A stretch of DNA of 64,000 nt from Eutrigla gurnardus (lineage: Eukaryota > Chordata > Actinopteri > Perciformes > Triglidae). Shown here piece by piece: positions 22,474 to 34,620 of this stretch. The first letter of the stretch is position 1; each line of letters opens with the position of its first letter. The DNA lies in the NCBI GenBank assembly GCA_963514095.1, contig OY741267.1, forward strand, positions 1-64,000, read 5' to 3'. Below the pieces are notes generated by a model. It was not told the DNA's origin and ran no database searches. It saw only the letters and a list, made by a program, of their open reading frames with translations. The translations under genes and the position numbers were made by a program.

Positions 22474-23220
22474 TGATCACCTTAAAACTCACGGGGCTGC
22501 AGCTGTGAGTATTAAAAGTTTAAAAACAGCTCAAATCTGCTGCGATCCTGGGTTAGGAAATACTAAAAATCAGTTAAAAGTCACTTGAGAGAGCGTCTGC
22601 CTCTACCAGCTTTAGCCCTCGTTGACTGCTTCAATCTCCTTCCAGGCGGAGTCAAGCTACTTTCCTATGTTAGTTTCCACAGTCGCTTCAGGTGAGAGTA
22701 GACATGACAACAGAACCAAGTACAAGTAGTGGACATGGTATTAGTAGTAGGCTAGTAGCAAAGGAGTAGTAGTACTAGTACAAGTTCAAGTAGTGGACGT
22801 AGTATCAGTAGTAGAAGAAGTAGTAGTAGTACTAGTACTACTACAAGTAGTGGAGGTAGTATCAGTAGTAGGCTAGTAGTAGAAGTATTAGAAGTAGTAT
22901 CAGTAGTAGGCTAGTAGTAGCAGTAGTAGTACAAGTACAAGTACAAGTAGTGGACGTAGTATCAGTAGTAGGCTAGTAGTAGAAGTAGTAGTAGTACGAA
23001 TACAAGTACGAGCAGTGGACGTAGTATCACTAGTAGGCTAGTAGTAGAAGCAGTTGTAGTACAAGTACAAGTAGTGGACGTAGTATCAGTAGTAGGCGAG
23101 TAGTTGAAGTAGTAGTAGTAGTAGTAGTAGTCAGACAGACAGAGAGTGAGACAGAGAGAGACAGAGAGAAAGAGTGAGTGAGAGATAGAGAGAGAGAGAG
23201 AGATAGACAGACGTGTCTAC

Positions 23221-24380
23221 ATTTTAAAGTTTAAATGGAGTTTCTAGGTGAAAGTATGCCTGAGCAGAAGATGTTTGAAAAACTACAAATCCCACTGACT
23301 GCTCCTGTCCACTGCTCCTGTCCACCAATCAGAGCACACCCACTGTCAGTTATCAAGATCAGAGCCACAGAGTGCCGTCACCATAGCGACGGCCCTCGGC
23401 GCGTGTGTATGATTGCCTTTAAGCCTCTCTCTGCATCTCTATCTCTCCATTCCGGCTTCATGGAGGTTCCGAACAAAAGCTTCCCATACTCACACCGAAA
23501 CTCCTATCGCCAAAATCTTCGCACCGTTAGCGCCATGAGACTCTGCTGAAGACACTGATCACTTTTATTTTTTCCTAGTGTCAGAAATGTGGACGCTAGG
23601 GCGAGTTAGAAATGGACCTCCTTTCAGGTTTCTTTGAAAATCTGCTTCTCAATTTGTATTGTAAGTCGATGGGGAGAAAAACCGATGTGGCCGCGCTTAG
23701 AGATTGCTAGTTCAAATTCTGTAAATCTCACAGAGTTATTGAGCACATTGTGAGAGACAGGACAAGTTTGTCTACAAAACTGGAAAATATCACGTGTGTA
23801 GAGTGTAAATTGTGGCCGGGAGGAGTTTGGAAAGAGAAAAAATCTCAAGTGTTTTGGGGTGCTCTCACACTCTGAGCGATGATGTCACGCACTCTAACAC
23901 GGAGAGTTCCGTGCAATACACACCCATTGAAAACTCAAAAAAAGTCTGAAAGCAGCATCATATTTAAACACTGATAATTTAAAAACTGTAATAGATATCA
24001 AAATGAAAAGTAATACCTGAATAGCTGAAGGTTTTGTGAATGTTTTAAAATTTGAATGACGTCTGTAGGTGGAAGTATGCAGAATGCCATGCTTTTCAAA
24101 GAGGAGCATGTCAAAGAGGATTTTAAGATGATCTTCATAGACTTTCATTATAAAAAAAAATATGAAAAAGCTGAATAATATGAAAAGTATGACAGGCTGA
24201 AAGAATATTGAAGATATCCCGGAAAGAGCTGAAAAAGCTTAACATTTTGATAGCTGAATGGTTTTTGTAGCTGAAAGTATGCAGAAGGTAGAGACGACCA
24301 AAAAACGTACGGAAGAAGAATAATAACTAGAAAAAGCATTTCCTGTAGAAAATGCGTGGAAATGCTTTATGCTGAAGCAA
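23221..24380 (+). repeat. Rep-A copy 1
   Basis: It begins TTTAAAGTTTAAATGGAGTT and includes the CCAATCAGAGCACAC block, AATGTGGACGCTAGGGCGAG, TAGTTCAAATTCTGTAAATC and CGTACGGAAGAAGAA. The body is non-coding by my reading. Boundaries are approximate. Confidence 0.8.
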
Positions 24381-24717
24381 CGCTGGAAAAAAGCTGAATA
24401 GCTGAAGAGAATATTAATAAAGCTGAATATGTGGAAAGTTTGAAAAATCTGCATAGCTGAAGAGAATTTTCAAGAGCTGAATATTTGAAAAGTTTGAAAA
24501 GCTGAATAGCTGAAGAGAATATTTAAAAGGCTGAATATGTGAAAAGTTAAAAAAGCTGAATAGCTGAAGAGAATATTAAAAAAGCTGAATATGTGAAAAG
24601 TTTGAAAAAGCTGAATAGCTGAATATGAATATTAAAAGAGCTGAATATGTGAAAAGTTGAAGAAGCTGAATAGCTGAAGAGAATATTAAAAAAGCTGAAT
24701 ATTTGAAAAGTTTGAAA

Positions 24718-24719
<2 letters not shown>
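24380..24719 (+). repeat. GCTGAATA minisatellite, array 1
   Basis: Half-units of about 26-29 bp alternate: AAGCTGAATAGCTGAAGAGA / ATATTAAAAAAGCTGAATAT / GTGAAAAGTTTGAAA. A (TG)n tract (24720-24760) follows. Confidence 0.85.
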
Positions 24720-24760
<41 letters not shown>

Positions 24761-24918
24761 TGTCTGTCTTCTTTGAAAAACTACAACTCCCACTGACTGC
24801 TCCTGTCTGCCAATCAGAGCGCACCTGCTGTCACTTCTGAGTGAGAGAGAGAGATAGACAGACATTTTTGAAATTTTGAGAGGGAGGCAGTGGGCCGCCG
24901 CCCGGGGGTAAAAGTTTA

Positions 24919-25460
24919 AAGTTTAAACGGAGTTTCTAGGTGAAAGAATGACCGAGCAGAAGACGTTTGACTAAAACAACTACATTTCCCATTACTAAAT
25001 GTAGTTTTTAGTACATTCCTGTCCACCAATCAGAGCACACCACTCGTGTCTCCATTTTAAAGTTTAAATGGAGTTTCTAGGTGAAAGTATGACCGAGCAG
25101 AAGACGTTTGACTAAAAAAACTACATTTCCCACTACTAAATGTAGTTTTTAGTACATTCCTGTCCACCAATCAGAGCACACCACTCGTGTCTCCATTTTA
25201 AAGTTTAAATGGAGTTTCTAGGTGAAAGTATGACCGAGAAGAAGACGTTTGACTAAAAAAACTACATTTCCCACTACTAAATGTAGTTCTTAGTACATTC
25301 CTGTCCACCAATCAGAGCACACCACTCGTGTCTCCATTTTAAAGTTTAAATGGAGTTTCTAGGTGAAAGTATGGACGAGCAGAAGACGTTTGACTAAAAA
25401 AACTACATATCCCACTACTAAATGTAGTTTTTAGTACATTCTTGTCCACCAATCAGAGCA
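24919..25460 (+). repeat. Four-unit ~141-bp tandem with internal palindrome
   Basis: GGAGTTTCTAGGTGAAAG recurs at about 24929, 25070, 25210 and 25352. Each unit holds CTACATTT...AAATGTAG, an inverted repeat of 8 bp, and CCACCAATCAGAGCACACCA. A second set lies at 29240-29775, with two-unit versions at 41485-41760 and 47800-48010. Confidence 0.85.
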
Positions 25461-26510
25461 CACCTGCTGTCAGTTATGAAGATCAGTGCCCACAGTGCTG
25501 TCACCATGGCAACGGCCCTTGCTGCGTGTGTATGACTGCTTTGGAGCCTCTCTGCTTCTTTCTATCGCTCCATTCCCCCTCTGCGTTGGGTCCGAACAAA
25601 AGCTTGCCACGCTCACACCGAAACTCCTATCGCCAAAATTGTCGCACCGTTAGCGCCACAAGACTCGGCTGAAGACACTGATGACTTTTATTTTTTCCTA
25701 TGGTCAGAAATGTGGACGCTAGGGCGAGTTAGAAATGCTGTTCATATCAGGTTTCTTTGAAAATCTGCTTCTCAATTAACCTTGGAGCAGATGGGGAGAA
25801 AAACCGACGTGGCCACGCTTAGAGGTTGCTAGTTCAAATTCTGTAAATCTCACAGAGTTTTTGAGCACATCGTGAGAGACAGGACAAGTTTGTCTACAAA
25901 ACTGGAAAATATCACGTGTGTAGAGTGTAAATTGTGGCCAGGAGGAGTTTGGAAAGAGAAAAAATCTCAAGTGTGTTGGGGTGCTCTCACACTCTGAGCG
26001 ATGATGTCACGCACTCTAACACCGAGAGTTCCGTGCAATACACACCCATTGAAAACTCAAAAAAAGTCTGAAAACAGCATCATATTTAAACACTGATAAT
26101 TTAAAAACTGTAATAGATATCACAATGAAAAGTAATAGCTGAATAGCTGAAGGTTTTGTAAATGTTTTAAAATTTGAATGACTTCTGTAGGTGGAAGTAT
26201 GCAGACTGCCATGCTTTTCAAAGAGGAGCATGTTAAAGAGGTTTTTAGGCTGATCTCCATAGGAATGCATTGAAAAAAAAATATGGAAAAGGCTGAATAT
26301 ATGAAAAAGTATGAAAGGCTGAAAATTTTTGAAGATATCCCGGAAAGAGCTGAAAAAGCTGAACATTTTGATAGCTGAATGGTTTTTGTAGCTGAAAGTA
26401 TGCAGAAGCTAGAGGCGACCAAAAAATGTACGGAAGAAGAAAAATAATAAATCTAGAAAATGCATTTCCTGCGGAAATACGTGGAAATGCTTTAATGCTG
26501 AAGCAACACT
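25460..26510 (+). repeat. Rep-A copy 2
   Basis: All landmark blocks are present, including AATGTGGACGCTAGGGCGAG at 25709. It runs to the AAATGCATTTCCTGCGGAAA tail. Boundaries are approximate. Confidence 0.8.
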
Positions 26511-26514
26511 GAAA

Positions 26515-26930
26515 AAAAAGCTGAATATTTGAAGAAAATATTAAAAAAGCAGAATATTTGAAGAAAATATTAAAAAAGCTGAATATTTCAAGAGAATATT
26601 CAAAAAGCTCAATAAGTGCAAAAGTATGAAAAAGCTGAATATTTGAAGAGAATATTAATAAAGCTGAATATGCAAAAAGTTTGAAAATCTGAATAGCTGA
26701 AGAGAATATTCAAAAAGCTGAATATGTGAAAAGTATGAAAAAGCTGAATATGTGCAAAATTATGAAAAAAGCTAAATATTTGAAAATAATATTAACAAAG
26801 CTTAATATCTGCAAATGTATGAAATAAATTTGCTGAACAAATATGAAAAACCTCAATATTTGAAAAGAATATGAAAGGGAAAAAAATGTTGAAGACACGT
26901 TGAAATGTCCTTAAAGAGCTGAACACTTTA
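26515..26930 (+). repeat. GCTGAATA minisatellite, array 2
   Basis: It has the same half-units as array 1 and ends at TTTAATATTTGAATGTTCTT, the constant entry into the AGT array. Confidence 0.85.
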
Positions 26931-26955
26931 ATATTTGAATGTTCTTTTTGTTTGT

Positions 26956-27772
26956 AGTATTAGTAGGGTACTAATAGAAGTAGTAGGAGTAGTATCAGTA
27001 GTAGTAGTAGTAGCAGTAATACTAGTAGTATTAGTAAAAGTAGTATTAGTAGTAGCAGTAGTATTAGCAGTAGTACTAGTAATATTAGTACAAGTATTAG
27101 TAGTATTAGTAGTAGTAGAAGCAGAAGTACTACTAGTACTAGTAATATAAGTACAAGTTTTAGTAGTATTAGTAGTAGTAGAAGTAGAAGTACTACTAGT
27201 ACTAGTAATATTAGTACAAGTATTAGTAGTAGCAGTAGTATTAGCAATAGTACTAGTAATATTAGTACAAGTATTAGTATTATTAGTAGTAGTAGAAGTA
27301 GAAGTACTACTAGAACTAGTAATATTAGTACATTAGTAGTATTAGTAGTAGTAGAAGTACTAGTAGTAGTAGTCCTAGTACTACTACAAGTAGTGGAGGT
27401 AGTATCAGTAGTAAACTAGAAGTTGTACTAGTACTAGTACAAGTAGTGGACATAGTATCAGTAGTAGTACTAGTACAAGTTCAAGTAGTGGACGTAGTAT
27501 CAGTAGTAGAAGAAGTAGTAGTAGTAGCAGTAGTACTACTACAAGTAGTGGAGGAAGTATCAGTAGTAGGCTAGAAGTATAAGTATTAGAAGTAGTATCA
27601 GTAGTAGGCTAGTAGTAGAAGTAGTAGTAGTATTAGTAGTAGTACTATTACAAGTAGTGGACATAGTATCAGTAGAAGGCTAGTAGTAGCAGTAGTAGTA
27701 GTACTAGTACAAGTACGAGCAGTGGACGTAGTATCAGTAGTAGGCTAGTAGTAGAAGTAGTAGTAGTAGTAG
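26956..27772 (+). repeat. AGT-type minisatellite array 2
   Basis: It starts TAGTATTAGTAGGGTACTAA and ends in the GACAGACAGAGAGTGAGACA linker. It contains ATTAGTACAAGTATTAGTAG words as well as GTGGACGTAGTATCAGTAGT units. Confidence 0.9.
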
Positions 27773-27807
27773 TCAGACAGACAGAGAGTGAGACAGAGAG
27801 AGATAGA

Positions 27808-29014
27808 CAGACTTGTGTATACATTTTAAAGTTTAAATGGAGTTTCTAGGTGAAAGTATATCTGAGCAGAAGATGTTTGACAAAAAAAACTACAAATCCC
27901 ACTGACTGCTCCTGTCTGCCGCTCCTGTCCGCCAATCAGAGCACACCTGCTGTCACTTCTCAAGATCAAAGCCACAGAGATCAAAGCCCTCTACGCGCCT
28001 GTGTAACTGTCTAGAGCCTGTCTCTATTCCTCCATTTCGGCTTTGCGGAGGGTCCGAACAAAAGCTTCTCACGCTCACACTGAGACTCCTATCGCCAAAA
28101 TGTTCGCACCGTTAGCGCCACAAGACTCTGCTGAAGACACGGATCACTTTTATTTTTTCCTAGTCTCAGAAATGTGGACGCTAGGGCGAGTTAGAAATGG
28201 CCCTGCTTTCAGGTTTCTGTGAAAATCTGTTTCTCAATTTGTATGGCAGCCCATTGGGAGAAAAAACCGACGTGGCCGCGCTTAGAGGTTGCTAGTTCAA
28301 ATTCTGTAAATCTCACAGAGTTTTTGAGCACATTGTGAGAGACAGGACAAGTTTGTCTACAAAATTGGAAAATATCCCATCTGTAACGTGAAAATTGTGG
28401 CCGGGAGGAGTTTGGAAAGAAAAAAAAGCTGAAGTGTGTTGGGCTGCTCTCACACTCTAAGCGATGATGTCACCCACTCTAGCACGCGCAATACACACCC
28501 ATTATAAACTCTGATGAGGTCTGAAAAAACCATAAAACATAAACTGTGATTATAGAAAAACTGTAAAAGATATTTAAAAACTGAGTAAGAGTTTTATAGT
28601 TCAAAGTCTTGTAGGTTGTTTAAAGTTTAAATGGAGTCTGTAGGTAGAAGTATGTGAAAGTAGTCGGAGTTCAAAGAGGAGGATGTTAAAAAGGTTTTTA
28701 GGCTGATCTCCATAGGAATGCATTGAAAAAAAAAATATGAAAAAGCTGAATAATATGAAAAGTATGAAAGGCTGAAAAAATGTTGAAGATGTCCCGGAAA
28801 GAGCTGAAAAAGCTGAACATTTTGATAGTTGAATGGTTTTTGTAGCTGAAAGTATACAGAAGCTAGAGACGACCAAAAAACGTACGGAAGAAGAATAATA
28901 AAAAGAAAAAGAAAATAAAGATTAGGATAACATAGGTTGGAAATGCTTGAAAGCATTTCCACCAATAAAGATTAGGATAACATAGGTTGAAAATGCTTGA
29001 AAGCATTTCCACCA
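27808..29014 (+). repeat. Rep-A copy 3 with two palindromic tail units
   Basis: The body landmarks are present (28172, 28285). It ends in two tandem ~50-bp AATAAAGATTAGGATAACAT units (28914-29014), each with the GGAAATGCTTGAAAGCATTTCC-type inverted repeat (the second starts GAAAATG). Confidence 0.8.
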
Positions 29015-29239
29015 AATATTAAAAAAGCTGAATATTTGAAAAGTTTGAAAAAGTGTGTGTGTGTGTGTGTGTGTCTGTCTGTCTTCTTTGAAAAACTACA
29101 ACTCCCACTGACTGCTCCTGTCCGCCAATCAGAGCGCACCTGCTGTCACTTCTGAGTGAGAGAGAGAGATAGACAGACATTTTTGAAATTTTGAGAGGGA
29201 GGCAGTGGGCCGCCGCCCGGGGGTAAAAGTTTAAAGTTT

Positions 29240-29775
29240 AAACGGAGTTTCTAGGTGAAAGAATGACCGAGCAGAAGACGTTTGACTAAAAAAACTACAT
29301 TTCCCACTACTAAATGTAGTTTTTAGTACATTCCTGTCCACCAATCAGAGCACACCACTCGTGTCTCCATTTTAAAGTTTAAATGGAGTTTCTAGGTGAA
29401 AGTATGACCGAGCAGAAGACGTTTGACTAAAAAAACTACATTTCCCACTACTAAATGTAGTTTTTAGTACATTCCTGTCCACCAATCAGAGCACACCACT
29501 CGTGTCTCCATTTTAAAGTTTAAATGGAGTTTCTAGGTGAAAGTATGGACGAGAAGAAGACGTTTGACTAAAAAAACTACATTTCCCACTACTAAATGTA
29601 GTTCTTAGTACATTCCTGTCCACCAATCAGAGCACACCACTCGTGTCTCCATTTTAAAGTTTAAATGGAGTTTCTAGGTGAAAGTATGGACGAGCAGAAG
29701 ACGTTTGACTAAAAAACTACATATCCCACTACTAAATGTAGTTTTTAGTACATTCTTGTCCACCAATCAGAGCAC
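29240..29775 (+). repeat. Second four-unit ~141-bp tandem
   Basis: It is near-identical to 24919-25460, including the flanking text GGCAGTGGGCCGCCGCCCGG. Confidence 0.85.
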
Positions 29776-30590
29776 ACCTGCTGTCAGTTATGAAGATCAG
29801 TGCCCCACACTGAGTTAGAAAATGCTGTTCATGTCAGGTTTCTTTGAAAATCTGCTTCTCAATTAACATTAGAGCGGATGAGGAAAAAAAGAGACTTGGC
29901 CGCGCTTAGAGGTTGCTAGTTCAAATTCTGTAAAACTCACAGAGATTTTGAGCACATTGTGAGAGACAGGACAAGTTTGTCTACAAAATTGGAAAATATC
30001 ACGTCTGTAGAGTGAAGATCGTGGCCGGGAGGAGTTTGGAAAGGAAAAAACTCTGAGAAGCCCTCACACTCTAACTGATGATGTCACGCACTCTAGCCCA
30101 GGGAGTTCCGTGCAATACACACCCATTGAAAACTCAAAAAAAGTCTGAAAACAGCATCATATTTAAACATTGATAATTTAAAAAATGTAATAGATATCAC
30201 AATGAAAAGTAATAGCTGAATAGCTGAAGGTTTTGTGAATGTTTTAAAATTTGAATGACGTCTGTAGGTGGAAGTATGCAGACTGCCATGCTTTTCAAAG
30301 AGGAGCATGTTAAAGAGGTTTTTAGGCTGATCTCCATAGGAATGCATTGAAAAAAAAATATGGAAAAGGCTGAATATATGAAAAAGTATGAAAGGCTGAA
30401 AAAATGTTGAAGATATCCCGGAAAGAGCTGAAAAAGCTGAACATTTTGATAGCTGAATGGTTTTTGTAGCTGAAAGTATGCAGAAGCTAGAGGCGACCAA
30501 AAAACGTACGGAAGAAGAAAAATAAGAAAAACTAGAAAATGCATTTCCTGCGGAAATACGTGGAAATGCTTTAATGCTGAAGCAACACTG
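29775..30590 (+). repeat. Rep-A copy 4, internally deleted
   Basis: After the CCAATCAGAGCACACCTGCT block the copy jumps from GATCAGTGCCCCACA to GAGTTAGAAAATGCTG, losing roughly 220 bp present in copies 2 and 9. Confidence 0.75.
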
Positions 30591-31060
30591 AAAAAAAAGC
30601 TGAATATTTGAAGAAAATATTAAAAAAGCAGAGTATTTGAAGAAAATATTAAAAAAGCTGAATATTTCAAGAGAATATTCAAAAAAGCTGAATATGTGCA
30701 AAAGTTTGAAAAAGCTGAATAGTTGAAGAGAATATTCAAAAAGCTGAATATGTGCAAAAGTTTGAAAAAGCTGAATAGCTGAAGAGAATATTAAAAAAGC
30801 TGAATATGTGCAAAAGTTTGAAAAAGCTGAATAGTTGAAGAGAATATTCAAAAAGCTGAATAGTTGAAGAGAATTATGAAAAAAGCTGAATAGTTGAAAA
30901 TAATATTAAGAAAGCTTAAAATCTGCAAATGTATGAAATAAGCTAAATAGCTGAACAAATATGAAAAACCTGAATATTTGAAAAGAATATGAAAGGCAAA
31001 AAAATGTTGAAGACATGTTGAAATGTCCATAAAGAGCTGAACATTTTAATATTTGAATGT
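30590..31060 (+). repeat. GCTGAATA minisatellite, array 3
   Basis: About sixteen half-units lead into TTTAATATTTGAATGTTCTT and the next AGT array. Confidence 0.85.
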
Positions 31061-31073
31061 TCTTTTTGTTTTT

Positions 31074-31618
31074 AGTATTAGTAGGGTACTAATAGAAGTA
31101 GTAGAGTAGTATCAGTAGTAGTAGTAGTAGCAGTAATACTAGTATTATTAGTAAAAGTAGTACTAGTACTACTACAAGTAGTGGAGGTAGTATCAGTAGT
31201 AGGCTAGTAGTAGTACTAGTAGTACTATTACAAGTAGTGGACATAGTATCAGTAGTAGTACTAGTACAAGTTCAAGTAGTGGACGTAGTATCAGTAGTAG
31301 AAGAAGTAGTAGTAGTAGTAGTACTACTAGAAGTAGTGGAGGAAGTATCAGTAGTAGGCTAGTAGTAGAAGTATTAGAAGTAGTATCAGTAGTAGGCTAG
31401 TAGTAGAAGTAGTAGTAGTAGTAGTAGTACTAGTACTACTACAAGTAGTGGAGGTAGTATCAGTAGTAGGCTAGTACTAGTAGTATTAGTAGTAGTACTA
31501 TTACAAGTAGTGGACATAGTATCAGTAGTAGGCTAGTAGTAGTAGTACTAGTACAAGTACGAGCAGTGGACGTAGTATCAGTAGTAGGCTAGTAGTAGAA
31601 GTAGTAGTAGTAGTAGTC
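31074..31618 (+). repeat. AGT-type minisatellite array 3
   Basis: The same word set as array 2, shorter, ending in the GACA linker. Confidence 0.9.
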
Positions 31619-31652
31619 AGACAGACAGAGAGTGAGACAGAGAGAGATAGAC

Positions 31653-32850
31653 AGACTTGTGTATACATTTTAAAGTTTAAATGGAGTTTCTAGGTGAAAG
31701 TATGTTTGAGCAGACGATGTTTGACAAAAAAAACTACAAATCCCACTGACTGCTCCTGTCTGCCGCTCCTGTCCACCAATCAGAGCACACCTGCTGTCAC
31801 TTCTAAAGATCAAAGCCACAGAGATCAAAGCCATCTACGCGCCTGTGTAACTGTCTAGAGCCTGTCTCTATTCCTCCATTTCGGAGGGTCCGAACAAAAG
31901 CTTCTCACGCTCACACCGAAAGTCGTATTGCCAAAATTTTCGCACCGTTAGCGCCACAAGACTCTGCTGAAGACATTGATCACTTTAAATTTTTCCTAGT
32001 GTCAGAAATGTGGACGCTAGGGCGAGTTAGAAATGCTGTTCATATCAGGTTTCTTTGAAAATCTGCTTCTCAATTAACATTGGAGCGGATGAGGAGAAAA
32101 AGAGACTTGGCCGCACTTAGAGGTTGCTAGTTCAAATTCTGTAAATCTCACAGAGTTTTTGATCACATTGTGAGAGACAGGACAAGTTTCTCTACAAAAT
32201 TGGAAAAGATCACGTGTGTAGAGTGAAAATTGTGGCCGGGAGGAGTTTGGAAAGGAAAAAAATCTGAAGTATGTCGAGGAGCCCTCACACTCTAACGATG
32301 ATGTCACGCACTCTAGCAGGCGCAATACACACCCATTATAAACTCTGGTGAGGTCTGAAAAAACCATAAAACATAAACTGTGATTATAGAAAAACTGTAA
32401 AAGATATCAAAAAACTGATAAAGAGTTTTATAGTTCAAAGTCTTGTAGATTGTCTAAAGTTTAAATGGAGTCTGTAGGTGGAAGTATGTGAAACTAGTCG
32501 GAGTTCAAAGAGGAGGATGTTAAAGAGGTTTTTAGGCTGATCTCCATAGGAATGCATTGAAAAAAAAATATGGAAAAAACTGAATATATGAAAAAGTATG
32601 AAAGGTAGAAAAAAGGTTGAAGGTGAGCATAAAAGAGCTGAAAGAGCTGAACATTTTGATAGTTGAATGGTTTTTGTACCTGAAAGTATGTAGAAGTTAG
32701 AGGCGACCGAAAAACGTACGGAAGAAGAATAATAATATGAAAAATAAAGATTAGGATAACATAGGTTGGAAATGCTTGAAAGCATTTCCACCAACTAGAA
32801 AATGCATTTCCTGCGGAAATACGTGGAAATGCTTTAATGCTGAAGCAACA
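31653..32850 (+). repeat. Rep-A copy 5
   Basis: The body landmarks are at 32008 and 32119. One palindromic tail unit lies at 32743-32794. Confidence 0.8.
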
Positions 32851-33285
32851 CTGAAAAAAAAGCAGAATATTTGAAGAAAATATTAAAAAAGCAGAATATT
32901 TGAAGAAAATATTAAAAAAGCTGAATGTTTCAAGAGAATATTCAAAAAGCTGAATAAGTGCAAAAGTATGAAAAAGATGAATATTTGAAGAGAATATTAA
33001 AAAAGCAGAATATGAAAAAAGTTTGAAAAAGCTGAATAGTTGAAGAGAATGTTAAAAAAAGCTGAATATGTGAAAAGTATGAAAAAGCTGAATATGTGCA
33101 AAATTATGAAAAAAGCTAAATATTTGAAAATAATATTAACAAAGCTTAATATCTGCAAATGTATGAAATAATAATAACAAATATGAAAAACCTGAATATT
33201 TGAAAAGAATATGAAAGGCAAAAAAATGTTGAAGACATGTTGAAATGTCCATAAAGAGCTGAACATTTTAATATTTGAATGTTCT
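32850..33285 (+). repeat. GCTGAATA minisatellite, array 4
   Basis: Units of AAAGCAGAATATTTGAAGAA and AAAGCTGAATATGTGAAAAG types. It ends at the constant TTTGAATGTTCTTTTTGTTT. Confidence 0.85.
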
Positions 33286-33293
33286 TTTTGTTT

Positions 33294-34584
33294 TTAGTAT
33301 TAGTAGGGTACTAATAGAAGTAGTAGGAGTAGTATCAGTAGTAGTAGTAGTAGCAGTAATACTAGTATTATTAGTAAAAGTAGTATTAGTAGTAGCAGTA
33401 GTATTAGCAGTAGTACTAGTAATATTAGTACAAGTATTAGTATTATTAGTAGTAGTAGAAGTAGAAGTACTACTAGTACTAGTAATATTAGTACAAGTAT
33501 TAGTAGTATTAGTAGTAGTAGAAGTAGAAGTACTAGTAGTAGTAGTCCTAGTACTACTACAAGTAGTGGAGGTAGTATCAGTAGTAAAGTAGAAGTAGTA
33601 CTAGTACTAGTACAAGTACAAGTAGTGGACATGGTATCAGTAGTAGGCTAGTAGCAAAAGGAGTAGTAGTACGAGTAAAAGTTCAAGTAGTGGACGTAGT
33701 ATCAGTAGTAGACGTAGTAGTAGTACTAGTACTACTACAAGTAGTGGAGGTAGTATCAGTAGTAGGCTAGTAGTAGTAGTAGTAGTGCTATTACAAGTAG
33801 TGGACATAGTATCAGTAGTAGTACTAGTACAAGTTCAAGTAGTGGACGTAGTATCAGTAGTAGAAGAAGAAGTAGTAGTAGTAGTACTACTACAAGTAGT
33901 GGAGGAAGTATCAGTAGTAGGCTAGTAGTAGAAGTATTAGAAGTAGTAACAGTAGTAGGCGTAGTAGTAGTAGTACTTGTACTACTACAAGTAGTGGAGG
34001 TAGTATCAGTAGTAGGCTAGTAGTAGCAGTAGTAGTACTATTACAAGTAGTGGACATAGTATCAGTAGTAGTACTAGTACAAGTTCAAGTAGTGGACGTA
34101 GTATCAGTAGTAGTACTAGTAGTACTAGTACTACTACAAGTAGTGGAGGTAGTATCAGTAGTAGGCTAGTACTAGTAGTATTAGTAGTAGTACTATTACA
34201 AGTAGTGGACATAGTATCAGTAGTAGTACTAGTACAAGTTCAAGTAGTGGACGTAGTATCAGTAGTAGAAGAAGTAGTAGTAGTAGTAGTACTACTACAA
34301 GTAGTGGAGGAAGTATCAGTAGTAGGCTAGTAGTAGAAGTAGTATCAGTAGTAGGCTAGTAGAAGAAGTAGTAGTAGTAGTAGTAGTACTAGTACTACTA
34401 CAAGTAGTGGAGGTAGTATCAGTAGTAGGCTAGTACTAGTAGTATTAGTAGTAGTACTATTACAAGTAGTGGACATAGTATCAGTAGTAGGCTAGTAGTA
34501 GCAGTATTAGTAGTACTAGTACAAGTACGAGCAGTGGACGTAGTATCAGTAGTAGGCTAGTAGTAGAAGTAGTAGTAGTAGTAG
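33294..34584 (+). repeat. AGT-type minisatellite array 4 (longest uninterrupted)
   Basis: About 1.3 kb of the same words, with repeated internal blocks of roughly 200-300 bp that begin CTACAAGTAGTGGAGGTAGT. It ends in the GACA linker. Confidence 0.9.
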
Positions 34585-34620
34585 TCAGACGGACAGAGAG
34601 TGAGACAGAGAGAGATAGAC

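Larger units (their letters stand above)
17795..22716 (-). mobile_element. Nearly full-length L2/CR1-group LINE (SGNH ORF1 + EN/RT ORF2)
   Basis: On the minus strand come a ~240-bp 5' leader, ORF1 (22473-20995), ORF2 (20775-17978) and a 3' end near 'aagtgctatacaaataaatt'. It is inserted in the AGT array: the flanks GTAGTA and CAAGTAC rejoin to text found intact at 23053. No clear duplication was seen. ORF2 carries one small deletion/frameshift and one nonsense codon, so the copy is probably inactive. Confidence 0.85.
16846..23131 (+). repeat. AGT/TAG-type minisatellite array 1, split by a MITE and a LINE
   Basis: Array sequence occupies 16846-17136, 17553-17794 and 22717-23131. It is built of GTAGTAGTA, ACTAGTAC, AAGTAGTGGA(C/T)G and TATCAGTAGTAGGCTAGTAG words in a higher-order pattern. 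Subtracting the two insertions puts like segments (GTGGACATGGTAT...) about 365 bp apart. The right end passes into GACAGACAGAGAGTGAGACA. Confidence 0.9.

Noticed and set aside
26960..27247. Leu/Val-rich membrane-like frames over the AGT arrays (also 33300, 49692, 16644).
   Set aside because: Direct translation of (CTA)n or (GTA)n repeats.
30093..30851. A 252-codon minus-strand frame rich in FSYSAFLIFSS.
   Set aside because: It is the translation of the GCTGAATA minisatellite; low complexity and present wherever the array is.
32074..32367. A ~95-codon minus-strand frame (VYNGCVLRLLECVTSSLECE...) conserved in many Rep-A copies (also 35048, 37812, 40566, 48317, 50979).
   Set aside because: It is open because the repeats are near-identical and young. 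Older copies (23624, 25776, and 15.4 kb antisense) lose the frame, and no domain, splice or start context supports coding.
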